A stretch of 64,000 bases of DNA from Camillea tinctor (Eukaryota; Ascomycota; Sordariomycetes; Xylariales; Xylariaceae), in the NCBI GenBank assembly GCA_022578605.1, contig MU394097.1:186001-250000 (forward strand), read 5' to 3'. Numbering within the stretch: the first letter of the stretch is position 1; the number at the start of each line of letters is the position of its first letter. The translations under genes and the position numbers were made by a program. Shown here piece after piece: positions 36,901-48,897 of this stretch. The notes under the pieces are model-generated. The model was not told the DNA's origin. It saw nothing but the letters and a program-made list of their open reading frames with translations, and searched no databases.

Positions 36901-39900
36901 ATCAAGATATTAAGCCGTAAGTGTGTTACCTACTCGAGAAACCCGGGGCTTGGTATGTGTCCACCACAGCGGTCACGGGGCGGTTTTGGGGGGTGCGATA
37001 GTAGTGATTGCAATTTCATGAAGGTTATAAGTTGTATGCTTCAGGTAACATCTAGGTAATGAGGTTATTATCATCAATATCGCTAACCTCGTGACTCAGT
37101 ATCAAATTACAGGATTTAGGGGATGCGACTCTATCCCCAACTAACCGAGCAGTCAGTGTGGAGGCAATGTTCACTCGCGATGCCGCAGGTGATTTTGCTG
37201 CACAAGCATGTAGCTGCATGGTGGAAGTTTAGATCACCTGTTGATGAGAGAGCTTACTGGCGAAGATAATGTACGTCGAAGTGCTATGTACATAGCATAG
37301 CTTCGTCTTGTCCTGTATTGCATACTGGACGCCGCCCTAACCAAGTCAGACCAATTATTGCACAATTCGAAGAGTAAACTAGCTTTGAGGTCATCCCACT
37401 TGGTTGCTCCCCCTTTTTTATGATGCTTTGTAGGTGGATCATTTCAGTCATAGTGAAGGCTGTATTATAGCATATGCCGGTTCAGGTTTCCCAGTAAGGA
37501 ACGGCTAACGGGAATCGCCCCGAGAGAGAGGAAAGCTCACTGACCACTTGATAGGTTGGAATATGTGACGACATGTAGAGAGCTCTCGGCTCAATGGCGG
37601 CGGCTTTGGACACCATATTGCTAGATGCGGTCCAGAAAAAGACAGATAGTCTATCAAACCCCCACGTCAAGGCATTCAATATCTGGTAGCGATGTCAAAC
37701 CTGATCTAAAAGGGGAATTATTATTAGACTTCGAGAGATTTGAATTATGCAATGTAGCCTGCGCGTTCGAGAAGACTCTGCTACTCTCGCGGACCCGGTT
37801 CAATCGAAAAATCCCCCACCCTATCCCATAAAGTATCGAGGCACCAGATGCGCATAGGACAGTAACCTCGATGGAATGTCAGGGCAGAAAGCCAAGTGCC
37901 GCTGCGTCCACTACCGATCCACATATGAATCCCTGAGGTCTACAGTGTCAAGCGCTAGGCGGTTAGATATCATTTTATAGATTCTATTTCCTCTCCATTC
38001 CCGGCAGTATACCGATATAAGGGCGAGATAGCTTCAAAACTATCCATGGCATTTTCAATTCAATAATAAGGAGGATTTTATGCCTGAACCCCGATTTCCC
38101 GGGCTGCTATGGATTGTTGTACAGAATTCGGGGATTTTCCACTACCGGACCCGCCTCCTTTTGAGAATGTGACATGGGTTCGCAATATTTACACTATTAA
38201 CCGAGCTTTTTATTGTAGGGTAGATAAACAAGCTCATTCAGTATATTGCTGTGGCGCAGTATGTTTTTTCTTACACATAAACTACTAAACTAACGTATCT
38301 AACTAGATGAAAACTTGTGGTATAATGTGCTATAACTTGTAGAGCTTGTAGAGTATGATATAGGTTATATAAGTTTTATATATGGTTGTCAGTTTGGAAA
38401 CGCATTTAAGTTGCATACATATGTTTCGTTTAGTCAGTACCAATCTCACGAACACATTGGTTTGGATGAGATATCTGCCCGAGCCGCTAATCACGTTTCA
38501 ATCATTCCCGCAACGGCCCCTCGCACACCATATAATGAGTAACCATAGTCATTGTTGGACTGTCTATGTAGATTGGGTCATTAAACCTCCGAGCTAACCA
38601 GTGCAACGCAACATCACGCCCTCAAACTAATATGGCATAGTATTTAGTAGTGTAGCTATGGCCGTAGACTAGACTGAGCAATCCGACTTCTATCAATTTC
38701 CGTAGCTGGCCAACCAGCATGCAGAAACGCCGCTATTGAACCCAACAAACCGGAATACATCGGCACTCTGCCCTTTCTCGTCAGGATGAAGGATGTTGGT
38801 GGACTGGGGGAGACAGGGTAGCAGCTACACACCCAACCCATTGATTTATTCCAAGACTTTGTCAGTTTCGGGAAATGCCGTTCGGGCGCGTGTGCTTTGT
38901 TGGCGGTATTGTTCAGGGTCTCCATCAGAAACCAGCTTATCCATATGTCCTCCTCACTATCATATCACCAACTAACAGGCGAGTTTCACGCCGTAATTTG
39001 GTTCCAGCAGCCTTTCCTCTTAAGTTCATTTCAAGGTAAACTGCATGGCTTCTTCTGCTACATCAACTACCTCTCCTCGTCGGAACGCTTAAGATCTTCA
39101 CTTTGGTTGAATAATACAGGTCCCCTTCCCCTTCGCCCCCCACTCATGTAAAATAAGCGAGATCATAAACCCCCTGTCTATATCGTTACTATAGACAAGG
39201 ATTAAATCAAATATTAAAGATTTCAATCCCCTTCCATCTCCCATTCGACTTCTTCCCCCTGCCCTCTCGGCTGCCTCGCTTCGAGTCGTGTTCATGTGGC
39301 CAATTACCAGGCACCTCCCCCATCGCCGCTGCACCGTCGACATCGAATCTGCGTTTGTTCCCGCTGCGGCCGGGATATGACTTCCTGATAGGGACGAATG
39401 GGTAGAATATCGCATCCGAATTTGGGCAAATGTCTAATTAGAGTTTCGACGAAAGAGGGTTAGTTGTAGAGCAAAATGGGTATTGGGACAGCAAGGGGGG
39501 ATATAATATGACACGATGACAAGAAAGAGAGGAGATGCCCAAATGCAAGTCTTTCCTACATACATGCCGATGATTCGCATGCTGCATCTGCGGTCAAGAA
39601 AGAGAGAACCTTCTTGGCCAGAAACACGATAATGTAAGCGTCGATCTAAGCAATGTCTAGCGCACACTGCTGGCAGGAACAGACCTTCAGTCAAGCCAGT
39701 GCTTTATTACAAGGATTGAAATGATAAGTCTGGTGAAATCTTAAAACGTATCTAGGCAATGATAACACAAGACCAGATGACTTGGTGATCTCTTTCACGG
39801 TCCGTCTCTCCATCAGGGAAAAGGGGTCGTTTTCCATGGAGCTCTCTCCGTCCGATGACAAAGAGGGACGCCTTCTAGTCAGATCATGTATAATGCCCGT

Positions 39901-39973
39901 CCCGATTCCTTGAAATACCTGCTCAGTCTTTTCCTCTAGGTTACCGGATTAGTCACAAATCCTCCCAAGCGGG
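33905..39973. other. Central part of a gene-poor desert
   Basis: Six kilobases with no frame above about 116 codons and none with a recognisable domain. CCAT repeats occur near 34045-34070. The only protein-like hint is the minus frame at 38656-38925, which is too weak to call. Confidence 0.5.

Positions 39974-40017
<44 letters not shown>
39974..40017. repeat. TGA trinucleotide microsatellite
   Basis: 44 bp of uninterrupted TGA units (about 14 copies) in noncoding DNA. Confidence 0.95.
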
Positions 40018-43000
40018 TTAGTACTAGGACCAACATTAATGCCTTCCCCAGATATAGTATCTATAGCATTTATGGCCGTATATGGACTGACCCTTGAAAC
40101 AAGATTAGCTCCCGCTGTGGGCAGCTGTAGGTGACCGGCGCAAACGGCTATTGATTAAGGATTTCCTAGAGATTATAACATATGCTTTAAGAGAAACATT
40201 CGGCTCGAAGGTAGTTTCAATACTCAGATCTATATTAATGGAAACAAGAGTTTCTTGATGTTTTTTGAAACCACAGTCAATGCGTTTCGAGGGATGATGG
40301 TGGGTGGTATCGCTGAAGTGGCATAATGATAACGGCATTAGTGTTATTCCAGGGGTTGGCCTATATCTCGTACGTGCGCCGCGTGACGGGCAGCACATCA
40401 GGTCGTCAGTCACAACGATCATGTCCTTATTTCTCTACGCTTAGGGTCTAAGAGGTATAACACGTGGGTGAAAGATGTAAAACCCGGGGCGATAGAGTTA
40501 TATTCTTGTTTATTAAGTGGTTCTAAAGTCGATTGCCATGTGCGCGAGATCGTGCAATTTATATCATAGCGTTTATAACTATAATGCATGAATTTATCTC
40601 ATGATTGTAGGTAATTCCGGGCAGGAACTTAATGTGGGAACGTTTGAAAAAAAAACTAGCTATTAAGACCTTATGTGCTTTGACGGACGCTGAGTGTAAG
40701 GCAAAATAACATTCTATTTTGAATGTATAGTTCGCTAGCTCCTGAATCCAGGTTTCTTGCTTCACATCCTAGTTTAACTTTGGCCAGCACCAAGCGTCAA
40801 TGTATACACTTCATCGTAGAAGTTTATTTGAAAGAAACGAAACCATATATAATTAGAGGTTTCACAGCCGCTCTTCATGTATTGAGCTTCTAAACCATAC
40901 CCACCTAAAGTGCTGGCTTGATATATCAAAGCAGCTTATAGCAGCTGCTGCAGAGCTGAAACAAAAATCTAGTGTTTGTTTTATTAAGGATCAGTCATGC
41001 TGGTGATAATCCACAGATAAAACATCTTATTTGAACTCGCTATAGATCTTAATTGTCATTGGAATATTGATTTATGTAGTTTATTCCTTGTTTGGGAGCC
41101 TGGTACAATAATAGCTACATATTATGCTCAAGCACATGTGCTCGATGAAACTATACAAGGTTATCGTAAAGACCGCAGTCTAACAACAATTCAGTATTTT
41201 GCAATCTGCGTCCAAGTTGTAGGAAAATATTCAGGGTCTTGGTCAAAGTGTTCATCGGCTATCCTTCTTCTGTTACTTGCTTTCTTATAATCGACTGGTC
41301 ACGTTCTTCAATCTCATCCTTATGTAGACTTCGGGACAATGCTAGCGGTAAACTACGATTGCTCTGAGTGATGATCATTGAGTAGATGTGATGTATCTGC
41401 ATATGACGATAACGCAAGGCATATACCTTTAGGTAATAGAATCTTGGGTCTCTACCTTCGTGCTGGAGGTATGCTCATCGATTCGTGGTGAAGTAGAAAA
41501 TATGCCGTACGAACTCAGGGAAGATTTTCCGAGACGTAGGCGCCAGACCCTTTGTAGAGACCGAGAAGTGTGCCCTCTCAGCTGGGGTGATCTCATAGTA
41601 TCAGATATGTCTTACTATGAAGCTTTCTTATCATATTATAAAATGTTTCACGCATGAGTACAGTTAATAGAAATATACCTCATTATTTCAGCATCAATTA
41701 GTATATTCAGTAACTGCTCACATTTTGTCAATTGTCAATATAAGCTCCTTTATGTAATTCGTATGTACAGCAAGTTGAATTTAAATCGTACTTTTTACTA
41801 TCTGTTCCTATTTTCCTTTGTAATACCTTACCTTGTATACCTAATAATAACCAACTTATAGTATACCTACATATTAAAGAGAATACTTTGTTAGCTTTAG
41901 CTGACTGTAATATAGGTGACTCGGAAAAAATAGTTGTGACACACTACCAACTAATAGATAGATATTGGTACGGCGAGGTAGATAGAAGAGGTATACATAT
42001 ATACTATTGTCAAAAGGGTACATCTATTGCTTTTGCTAACAACAACATGTCATATGTGACATAGATTATGCATACCATGGTCGTACATGTGCTATGTACT
42101 ACCACTATGTAAAGCATAACAACACTATATTGTCATTTAGTGAAATAGTCTATATAGAGAAAATACTCCAATTAATTCATATGAGAGGGACCCAGGTGTT
42201 AGCCAACAGAAATTCGGTTATCAGAAAAGAGAATATCCAATAAACCTAGATCATTAAACATTCAAACAATTGCACAGGAAATGACGTAAAACCTACCTAT
42301 TTTAAGAATCATTAAGTTCATAGACAGAATACATATATTCTTCAACTCATCGACGTATCACTGATCCTGGACGTGGTTTTCTGGTCTTGCGTAGAAGGGC
42401 AACGAGCGTAGTACGCAACAACTAGAACTAGGAAATCTGAAAGCTTGTCTACGGTGACAGTGACACTATTTGAGTAGAAACGTTTTTATAGAATAGTCCA
42501 GCCAAGCTGTGGGCTCCGAGGTCCCCGAAATCTGGCTCGAGCAGTTCATGGAAAGTTTCGAGCGGTCTGCTGCATCTGATCATGCCTAACGCCGACAGGA
42601 GCGATCCGGGTGAGTAGGAGCCGCAAAAAGCTGTGTCACTGCATGGTGCTCGAAGTATTGCATTTTCTAACAACGGCAAGAGGTAGAATATGGCCATCAG
42701 AACGAAATGCAGGCGAAGGGAAAGAAAGAATATAGTAATTGCATTCGTTGAGGTAGAGAATATGCCAGCTCCTCCCCTATGTCGCATGACACATAACTTA
42801 TGAAGTTTAAGTAAATATAAACAGAATTATGAAATCGTACTTATTCGGAAAGAATACGTTGCTTGCTTCCTACCGAACACAAGTAACCTAAGGCTCCTCC
42901 TGACCGAACTCTTGGATTACGAGCTTGATAGTGTTATGCATAATTCCTGCCCACTCACGCGCCTCGCATATGTTGTAACACTCTATAGCGTTTTCAGCTG

Positions 43001-43485
43001 TATGTTGTTATGCTGCTGGGGCGATTGGTTGCAGATCTACATCAAAAGGGGGGCTGTGGTGAAGCAGGCTGGCTGGCTGACGAATATCATCCCATAGGCA
43101 AGTACTACATCGAGCAACAAAAAAGCACTTTCAAATATTGGATTATATGCTTACTACAATTTGTTATAACTGCATGAAAAGCCTTCAAGACCAAAAATAG
43201 GTCGTATTTGCGATCTAGTGAAATGGCAAGTCAGTATCTGATTATACTGGCTCTCTTGCGCGAATAATTTCCCCTTGATGCAAGCTAATAAAATGGCCGT
43301 TCTGTGAGTAAATCTCACTATAGTAGTATAACCTAGGACGCACTCTATTTTGTATTTTTGTCTAATGCTCCTCTGCTGCTTCGAAACCTAATATGTTTAT
43401 ACTCGCATTCTATGTGTAGTTATTGATCCCCCCCTCCCCCTTTCCCTTTTGTCACTGCAATATTGCGTGGAATCATAACTTAGGC
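40018..43485. other. AT-rich gene-free DNA before the terpene synthase
   Basis: No supported coding sequence. A 112-codon minus frame (42787-42449) is hydrophobic in part but has no family motif. Confidence 0.5.
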
Positions 43486-44600
43486 TTAGCTAGCTTTATA
43501 CCTCCCAGACTCGTGGCTCCAAAGCTCGTTGCCGGCGAACTGGTATTCGATGCCCTTGCAGAACGTCTCTAAAGTGGGTGATGGGTGCTCCTTCAGGATC
43601 ACCGCCACCAGCCTATGGTGGTGTGCCTCCCACTCCCGACACATCGTCCACAGAATGCGCTTCGCAGACTCGGTGTCGACCTGGGCAAGCTCTGCGACTA
43701 TGGGCACGGCCGAGACTACGATGCCGCCTTCCTGTTGGCCCTCGTCCTGGACTCGCAACTCTTTCTCGTAGCTGTAGATGTCGTTGAAGCAGAGCAAGTT
43801 CTTGGCGAAGTTGGAGATGACAGGGCGCACGAGCTGCAGCCCCTCGTCGGATATATGCAGACCCATGCAGAACGTCATGATGGCGCACACAAGGCTACAT
43901 ATAACATGATATAACACGATATGACATGCAGTTAGCCTTCCTTACTCGCAGATAACAAAGCGTTGGGGGCCGGCGGAAGGCCTCGTGTAATAGGTAACTC
44001 ACGCTGTGCCAATGTCCTTCTCGCGGAACTCGAAGTAGTCCGCTAGGTTCCCGGTGTGTAGGCGCGTCTTGTCGACCTGTGCTCGCATGAACAGGAAGCA
44101 AGGCCCCTCAACTGTATATGCGAGCTCGGCGTCGTGGGCGCGCATATCCTCCCACAGGTCCCACATTATCCACTCCGCCGGGATAGAGCGGTCTGGCTTC
44201 TGGATCCCGCGGGCGATAAGAATAAGCCTCTCGTTGTAGGCTTCGGCATCCTTTAGGGACATGAGGTCGATTTCATCTAGAATGCGTGTTGGTGAAAAGG
44301 AACTATATAGCTTGTAGATAGGAAAGGAAACTCACCGTCCGTAAGGAAGAGAAGCGTGATGATTCGACACGCAAATCCGATCCGGTCGTCCAGCGATAAT
44401 GGATAGTTAAGGCACGCAAAGCGGGAGTAATCGGCAGCAAGAAACTTGCGGCGGCTCTCCTCATTAGGGAAATTCCAGTGCTTTAGGAAGAAGTCGTCTG
44501 TTTCTTTAGAGATCTTCGAATATAAAGGATGGCATAACGGCTTAAATATGGACCCCTTAAGGTCTGGAGAGGGCGTCCATTGGTTATATTTTGATGTCAT
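43486..44600 (-). CDS. Sesquiterpene synthase, aristolochene-synthase-like
   Basis: Three exons on the minus strand, 44600-44336, 44276-44003 and 43894-43486, encode 315 residues; introns are 59 and 108 nt. The upstream in-frame codon is TTG, so the ATG at 44600 is the start. The first splice join itself creates the aspartate-rich motif DDEID (88-92). The NSE motif is NDIYSYEKE (217-225) and the C-terminus has WSHESGRY (Arg311, Tyr312), which senses diphosphate. LSLDDRIGFACRIITLLFL, EAYNERLILIARG, PDRSIP, DLWEDMRAHDAELA, FMRAQ, REKDIG and EYQFAGNELWS match the fungal aristolochene synthase family throughout. The enzyme should ionise farnesyl diphosphate with three magnesium ions in the cytosol and release a cyclic sesquiterpene; the product cannot be assigned. 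No tailoring enzyme lies beside it. Confidence 0.92.
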
Positions 44601-44712
44601 TTTCTTTGATATGGGGTTGTAAAGCCTAGGCTCGTGTGTTGTAGTGTCTGCTTGATATTTATGCAAATACAATCATCAAACTTTCCACAACTCAGTGGCG
44701 ATTCTTCAACCT

Positions 44713-44720
44713 CTTATATA
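44713..44720 (-). promoter_or_regulatory. Candidate TATA box of the terpene synthase
   Basis: Reads TATATAAG on the minus strand, about 113 bp before the ATG. Confidence 0.4.
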
Positions 44721-46368
44721 TTTCTCTTGGATCCTCCGTTGTATTATAAACCATCTCAGCTTTTCCTCAAGCAGTCATGTTTTGCTATCGATGTTTGAAC
44801 TTACCAATTCTAGTATTATTCCGTTCTTCCCAATAGTGTCAGATTGCTCATCATATCATTCTCATCCTGTTCTTTGTCAGATCCATATCGGGCACATCTC
44901 GATTGGGGGCCATAGGTTTATTGGAATTTAGTGATATAGATGATAACGCGGGAAAAGGCTACATTAGGAAGTATTGTTGGTGGTAACAGAATGACCATGA
45001 GATTACAGAGCTTATAAACCTGTGTTGGTGCAATGAGAGAATGAGTGTTATCAGATATGCAAAAGTCAGCAGAAAGGATTTTAGGATGTAGGCTACCTAC
45101 TTCAAATTTGATCTTATCATGAAGCATCTCTTCAACCTATATATAGCCTTTAATTTCAACGTCTGAACTCCTAATTGGAGCTATAGTCCTAGTTAGTATT
45201 GATACCTTCCGTTCTTCTCTCTTCTGCTCAGGAAGCTTGGAGTAACCTGGCTCAACATTTCTCAGCCTAGTGATCCTTGTAGCAACGTATTACACGTCTT
45301 CGTTACATAGTCGCTATATATAGCCAGTTTTGTAGAACACAAACATGTAGGGGCTGTTACGTTCCGGCCTGGAGGGGGCAGGGAACTATATAATATAGAA
45401 TTGGGCCACAGGTACCACTCGGTCATTGTAAAAAACTTGTGGCCTCATGGTACAATGTGTTGCCTAACATTCATTCGTAATAGGGGCGGCTAAATGACAG
45501 CTAATCGTGAAGGTGAGTTTTAGGATACCTATGTGTCGGCACTTACGATCTTCTAAGCTAGTTATCAAGTATTGGTCATGAACCTACCTACCTAAGTAAG
45601 CACATAACACATATAGAGCAGGATAGTCCCGGTCTATTAGCAGCCTCATATATCTACAATAAAACGCTCTGAAGTCCTAGGCAGTCCAGGGGGTTTTTAA
45701 ATTTTGGAAAGGCTTTAGCCCATATACAGCAGTCCGCAACATGACACCACTTTGGCTTTTAATCATAACACTTTCGTCACTAATTAACTGGATTATTCCT
45801 TCGTCAAGCGCCCTATGGTGTGTCTACTTCCTAGTATCTGTTGAAATTACAGCGCTATGCTTAAAAGTAAAAACATTGGGAACTATCAGGGTGATAGATT
45901 CTGTGAGAAACAATTAGAGTATTATGGTGCGCACTTTATATGAGGAGAAAAGGTAGTTGTTATGTTGTTATTGCTGAGCAACTAGAACTACAGCTATACG
46001 CTGGCGCGGAGCCTATACATGTAGGTAGATAATCGAGACATTGATAATCGGGGTGTGAAGTAAAATGATATATGATGGGCAAGGTAGTGAATAAGTATTA
46101 GCGACGGCTTATACTACTAACCCTGAAAGGTTTATAAGTAGTAAGTATAAGGTGAAAAACTCAATGCTATACACTAATATGAAGGTAGTAAGGCCCCATA
46201 CTACCTAGCGTTCCAGTACTAGTTCGTTGATGGGAGGTTAGCTAGAGACCACAACGGGATTCGAACCCACACACCATTAGTTTTCCCACACAACAAATTA
46301 ATTGAAAAAGAACAGAAAGAGGAAAAAAAGCGAGGCTCTCACTGTATTCAGTGAGGCATCGGGAATTG
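44721..46368. other. AT-rich region between terpene synthase and tRNA-Lys
   Basis: No gene. Holds the LTR-like element at 45355-45482. GGGATTCGAACCC at 46256-46268 reads on the minus strand as a tRNA B-box/T-loop, but no A-box or cloverleaf goes with it, so it is at most a tRNA or SINE remnant. Confidence 0.45.
45355..45482. mobile_element. 128-bp LTR-like element with 5-bp target duplication
   Basis: Begins TGTTACG and ends CGTAATA (imperfect terminal inverted repeat), flanked on both sides by GGGGC (45350-45354 and 45483-45487). It has a full-length relative at 17162-17287. It is very short for an LTR, so it may be a solo LTR of a small (TRIM-like) element. TGGCCTCATGGTACAATG inside faintly resembles a tRNA A-box, so a SINE origin is an alternative. 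Confidence 0.65.
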
Positions 46369-46449
46369 AGCCCGATGCGGGGGTCGAACCCGCAACCTTG
46401 AGATTACTTAAGTAAGAGTCTCACGCTCTACCGATTGAGCTAACCGGGC
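46369..46449 (-). tRNA. tRNA-Lys (CTT) with an 8-nt intron
   Basis: Minus-strand cloverleaf: acceptor GCCCGGT pairs with ATCGGGC (one G-T pair), D-arm GCTCAATCGGTAGAGC, anticodon stem TGAGA/TCTCA, T-arm TGCGGGTTCGACCCCCGCA. The anticodon loop reads CTCTTA, then CTTAAGTA, then A, so the anticodon is CTT and an 8-nt intron follows base 37, the canonical position. The discriminator base is T. Confidence 0.93.
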
Positions 46450-46588
46450 GGGCGCCATGTTGTGGATTCATGGTTGGGAGAAAGCAAACAATTTTCACAT
46501 ATCAACGCATAATGCCTTGGGTCTAGAGACAGCGGCCACCATCGTCGGATAAAAAGTGCAGGCCAATATTAACTATCCATCGTCAAGG

Positions 46589-47194
46589 TCAATCAAAGGC
46601 AGACGAAGCGCTTCTCTCAGATCCATTGTCTACTGTCGCACCGATTTCTCCCCATCCCTTCAGCTCTTGGTAGAACATATCCAGAGGTGCAGGGCGCTGG
46701 GCAGCGTCCAGGAGCTCGTCGTCATCGACATAACCCTCCATGTAGGAGATCATAGCTTTCCCAAACTAGCCGATGCGCCTGCCTAAGTCCCTGATATGCC
46801 CCCAACAAGACGGGAACCCGCATCGCGATAACCGGATGCTGGAGAGACTTGGAGACACCAGATCTCCTCCTGGGCCTCTAAGGTAGAAGCACAGTCTCGT
46901 CAGACGCTAGCACATAATCTGTTGGGGGGCGTTTGATCGTGTTGGCGTCAAGAGGGCATCATCGAGCCGTGGTACGAACCAGAGCGCCGGGGACTGCAGA
47001 TATAACCCTACTGTGACCCCTGAGGCGTTTACATGCATGTGGAAACCCGCCGGTAGGGTCCCCCGGTCCTTGGAGCTTGCGGGGCGAAGGCCCGTGTCTG
47101 GACACCGAGTGAGGTTGTTTGACCGGGTGAGAGCTTCGGAAGCAACTGATATGAGGTGGTCGGGGATAACATAGTCCATTGACTCGAAGAGCAT
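46589..47194 (-). pseudogene. Relic of a fungal conserved hypothetical protein
   Basis: The first segment (47194-46907) starts MLFESMDYVIPDHLI and contains VGLYLQSPALWFVPRLDDALL, which I associate with a widespread uncharacterised fungal family (something like SLYxxSxTLWFLPPL). The next segment, in another frame, has VIAMRVPVLLGAYQG (46823 onward). A third frame has MISYMEGYVDDDELLDAAQ (46753-46589), also family-like. At least two frameshifts break the gene, and the N-terminal half is missing. Function of the family is unknown to me. Confidence 0.45.
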
Positions 47195-47840
47195 TAGCTA
47201 GTAGTTCTCAAAAGCGAATATAGTAGGGAACTTACACTTCACATAGTATATAGGGTTACTATATGCACGTCCTCATTTCTGCTAAAATTAGCTGCCAATT
47301 CAAGTAACGCTATAAATATACTTTATAATTACATTACCGTACTATAAATAGTAGTTGAGTCTATTTTATTGTTTTGCAGCTATTCACAAGGTCTTAGCGT
47401 TCTGAACAAAAACAAAAACGTGTGTATCAAATAGTGTAGACTTTTGGTCTCGACCTTGATCCAGGTCGTACTGGTATCATTCTCAAGGTGTGTACAAAGT
47501 ATAGGATCAAATCATTGTGGGACAGCGATATCGATACCTATAGCCAACCGGTTGCTTTCTTTGGGACTGATGCTGGTCTTGATCTTGTCACAGGTGATGC
47601 GATATAGTCCGTGCACACCAAGAACCTGACAGCTGCCCGGACACATGCAGACAAACAGACATGCAGACAAACGGACATTTGACCTATAATAAATCGACAG
47701 GTGCTAGTACCCCCCTTTTAGCCTTACAATAACTTAACCTATGATCTATACATAGAGCCTTGCGTTGAAGTCAGCTTCTCCTCTTTATCTTTCACAACAT
47801 CAGGACCACAACCACAACAACAATCACAACAGCCACAATC
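47195..47840. other. Intergenic, promoter of the 2EXR gene
   Basis: No gene. Two ACAGACATGCAGACAAAC-type direct repeats occur at 47645-47680. The last 60 bp are CAACAACAATCACAAC-like leader. Confidence 0.5.
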
Positions 47841-48521
47841 ATGTCCTCTACAACAACCGAAACCTCATTTCCTAATTTCCCAAAGTTACCTGCAGAACTG
47901 CGGATTCAGATCTGGGAAGAGGCACTCTCTGAGTGGTCCGTCTGGGCCCCCGTCCTCGGTCTAAATGCCGACGACCGCACCAAACGACATCCCTTTTACA
48001 TGACCTTCGTCGGTGCCACCCCGAACCGCATCGGCGCCGTATCGGCAGAGGCACGGGAGCTGATGGGGAACCAATTCGAGCACCCCATCTGCTCCAAGGA
48101 CGGTACTCGCGTCTACTGGGTCGACCTGGAGAAGACGGTCGTTTACTTGGGCGACTATTGCGAATTGGTCGCTGTTGTGAGCCATCTTCGCCCGGATGAT
48201 CTCGAACGGTTCAGACACGTTGCTCTGCTCCTATACGAAGATAGTGAATACGACAAGATATTCTGGTTCCTATCGAAATCTTGTCTAGATCTCAAGACCA
48301 TCACTATTCAGCTTGCCCCGGGCCGCGAGCCGGGCCTAAGCGCCTCTCGCCGGGCCTTATTACCCTACAGAGCTGAATACTTCTTGTCTCTGGCTCAAAA
48401 CCCGCGGGATGATGCCATACCTGAATCTTTCAAACGCACATTCCGTAGATATTTCCCAGTATTCTCGAATATCCATTTTAAAAAAGGCTTTCGTAGGGTA
48501 TCCATACTAATCCTAGAGTGA
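47841..48521 (+). CDS. 2EXR domain protein
   Basis: One exon, 226 residues. Residues 10-27, FPNFPKLPAELRIQIWEEAL, are the 2EXR motif, an F-box-like helix found at the start of many fungus-specific proteins. ATPNRIGAVSAEAREL and VYWVDLEKTVVYLGD are typical of the continuation, where WFDPERDTLYL-like strands occur. The family is expanded in Pezizomycotina; no enzymatic role is established. The chain is of ordinary length for the family and shows no damage. The ATG is preceded by an A/C-rich leader. Confidence 0.85.
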   Translation: MSSTTTETSFPNFPKLPAELRIQIWEEALSEWSVWAPVLGLNADDRTKRHPFYMTFVGATPNRIGAVSAEARELMGNQFEHPICSKDGTRVYWVDLEKTVVYLGDYCELVAVVSHLRPDDLERFRHVALLLYEDSEYDKIFWFLSKSCLDLKTITIQLAPGREPGLSASRRALLPYRAEYFLSLAQNPRDDAIPESFKRTFRRYFPVFSNIHFKKGFRRVSILILE

Positions 48522-48897
48522 GACAAACATCTGCCATAGAGCTCGTATGTCCAGATTAGGAGTTTATTGCATGAATACATTATCGCCGGGCTCTAATCCA
48601 ACCCCAAGTCAATTTGTCAACTTGTCAAACAAAACCCCTTATGTATATACTCTATAAGATATATATCGTATTCTTGTTAAACATAACAACACTCCTGAGT
48701 ACTCCAGATTAATCATTTCGAAATATTTTCCCTGTCTATGCGTGGAGTGTGCTTTCTTAATCCTATTCATTATTATCTAGCAACATGCCTTCACTTTCAG
48801 AGCTCGCACTTGCTACAAGGGATGTTAATACTACTATACTCAAAGATAACGGCCCTAAAAACATCTCCGTAAAGCTACAATGTTGACAATCCCCCCA
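48522..48897. other. Convergent intergenic region
   Basis: No gene. Lies between the 3' ends of the 2EXR gene and the phosphoesterase. Confidence 0.5.

Noticed and set aside
38656..38925. Minus-strand frame resembling part of an MFS transporter
   Set aside because: Resemblance rests on a few Gly/Pro/Trp positions only; no adjoining exons were found.
39974..40017. Possible CRISPR-like array
   Set aside because: It is an uninterrupted trinucleotide microsatellite in a fungal genome, with no spacers.
11640..44600. P450 and terpene synthase as one biosynthetic cluster
   Set aside because: They are 30 kb apart, with housekeeping genes and a gene desert between them.
46250..46330. Second tRNA gene next to tRNA-Lys
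   Set aside because: Only a B-box/T-loop is present; no A-box, anticodon arm or paired acceptor could be built.
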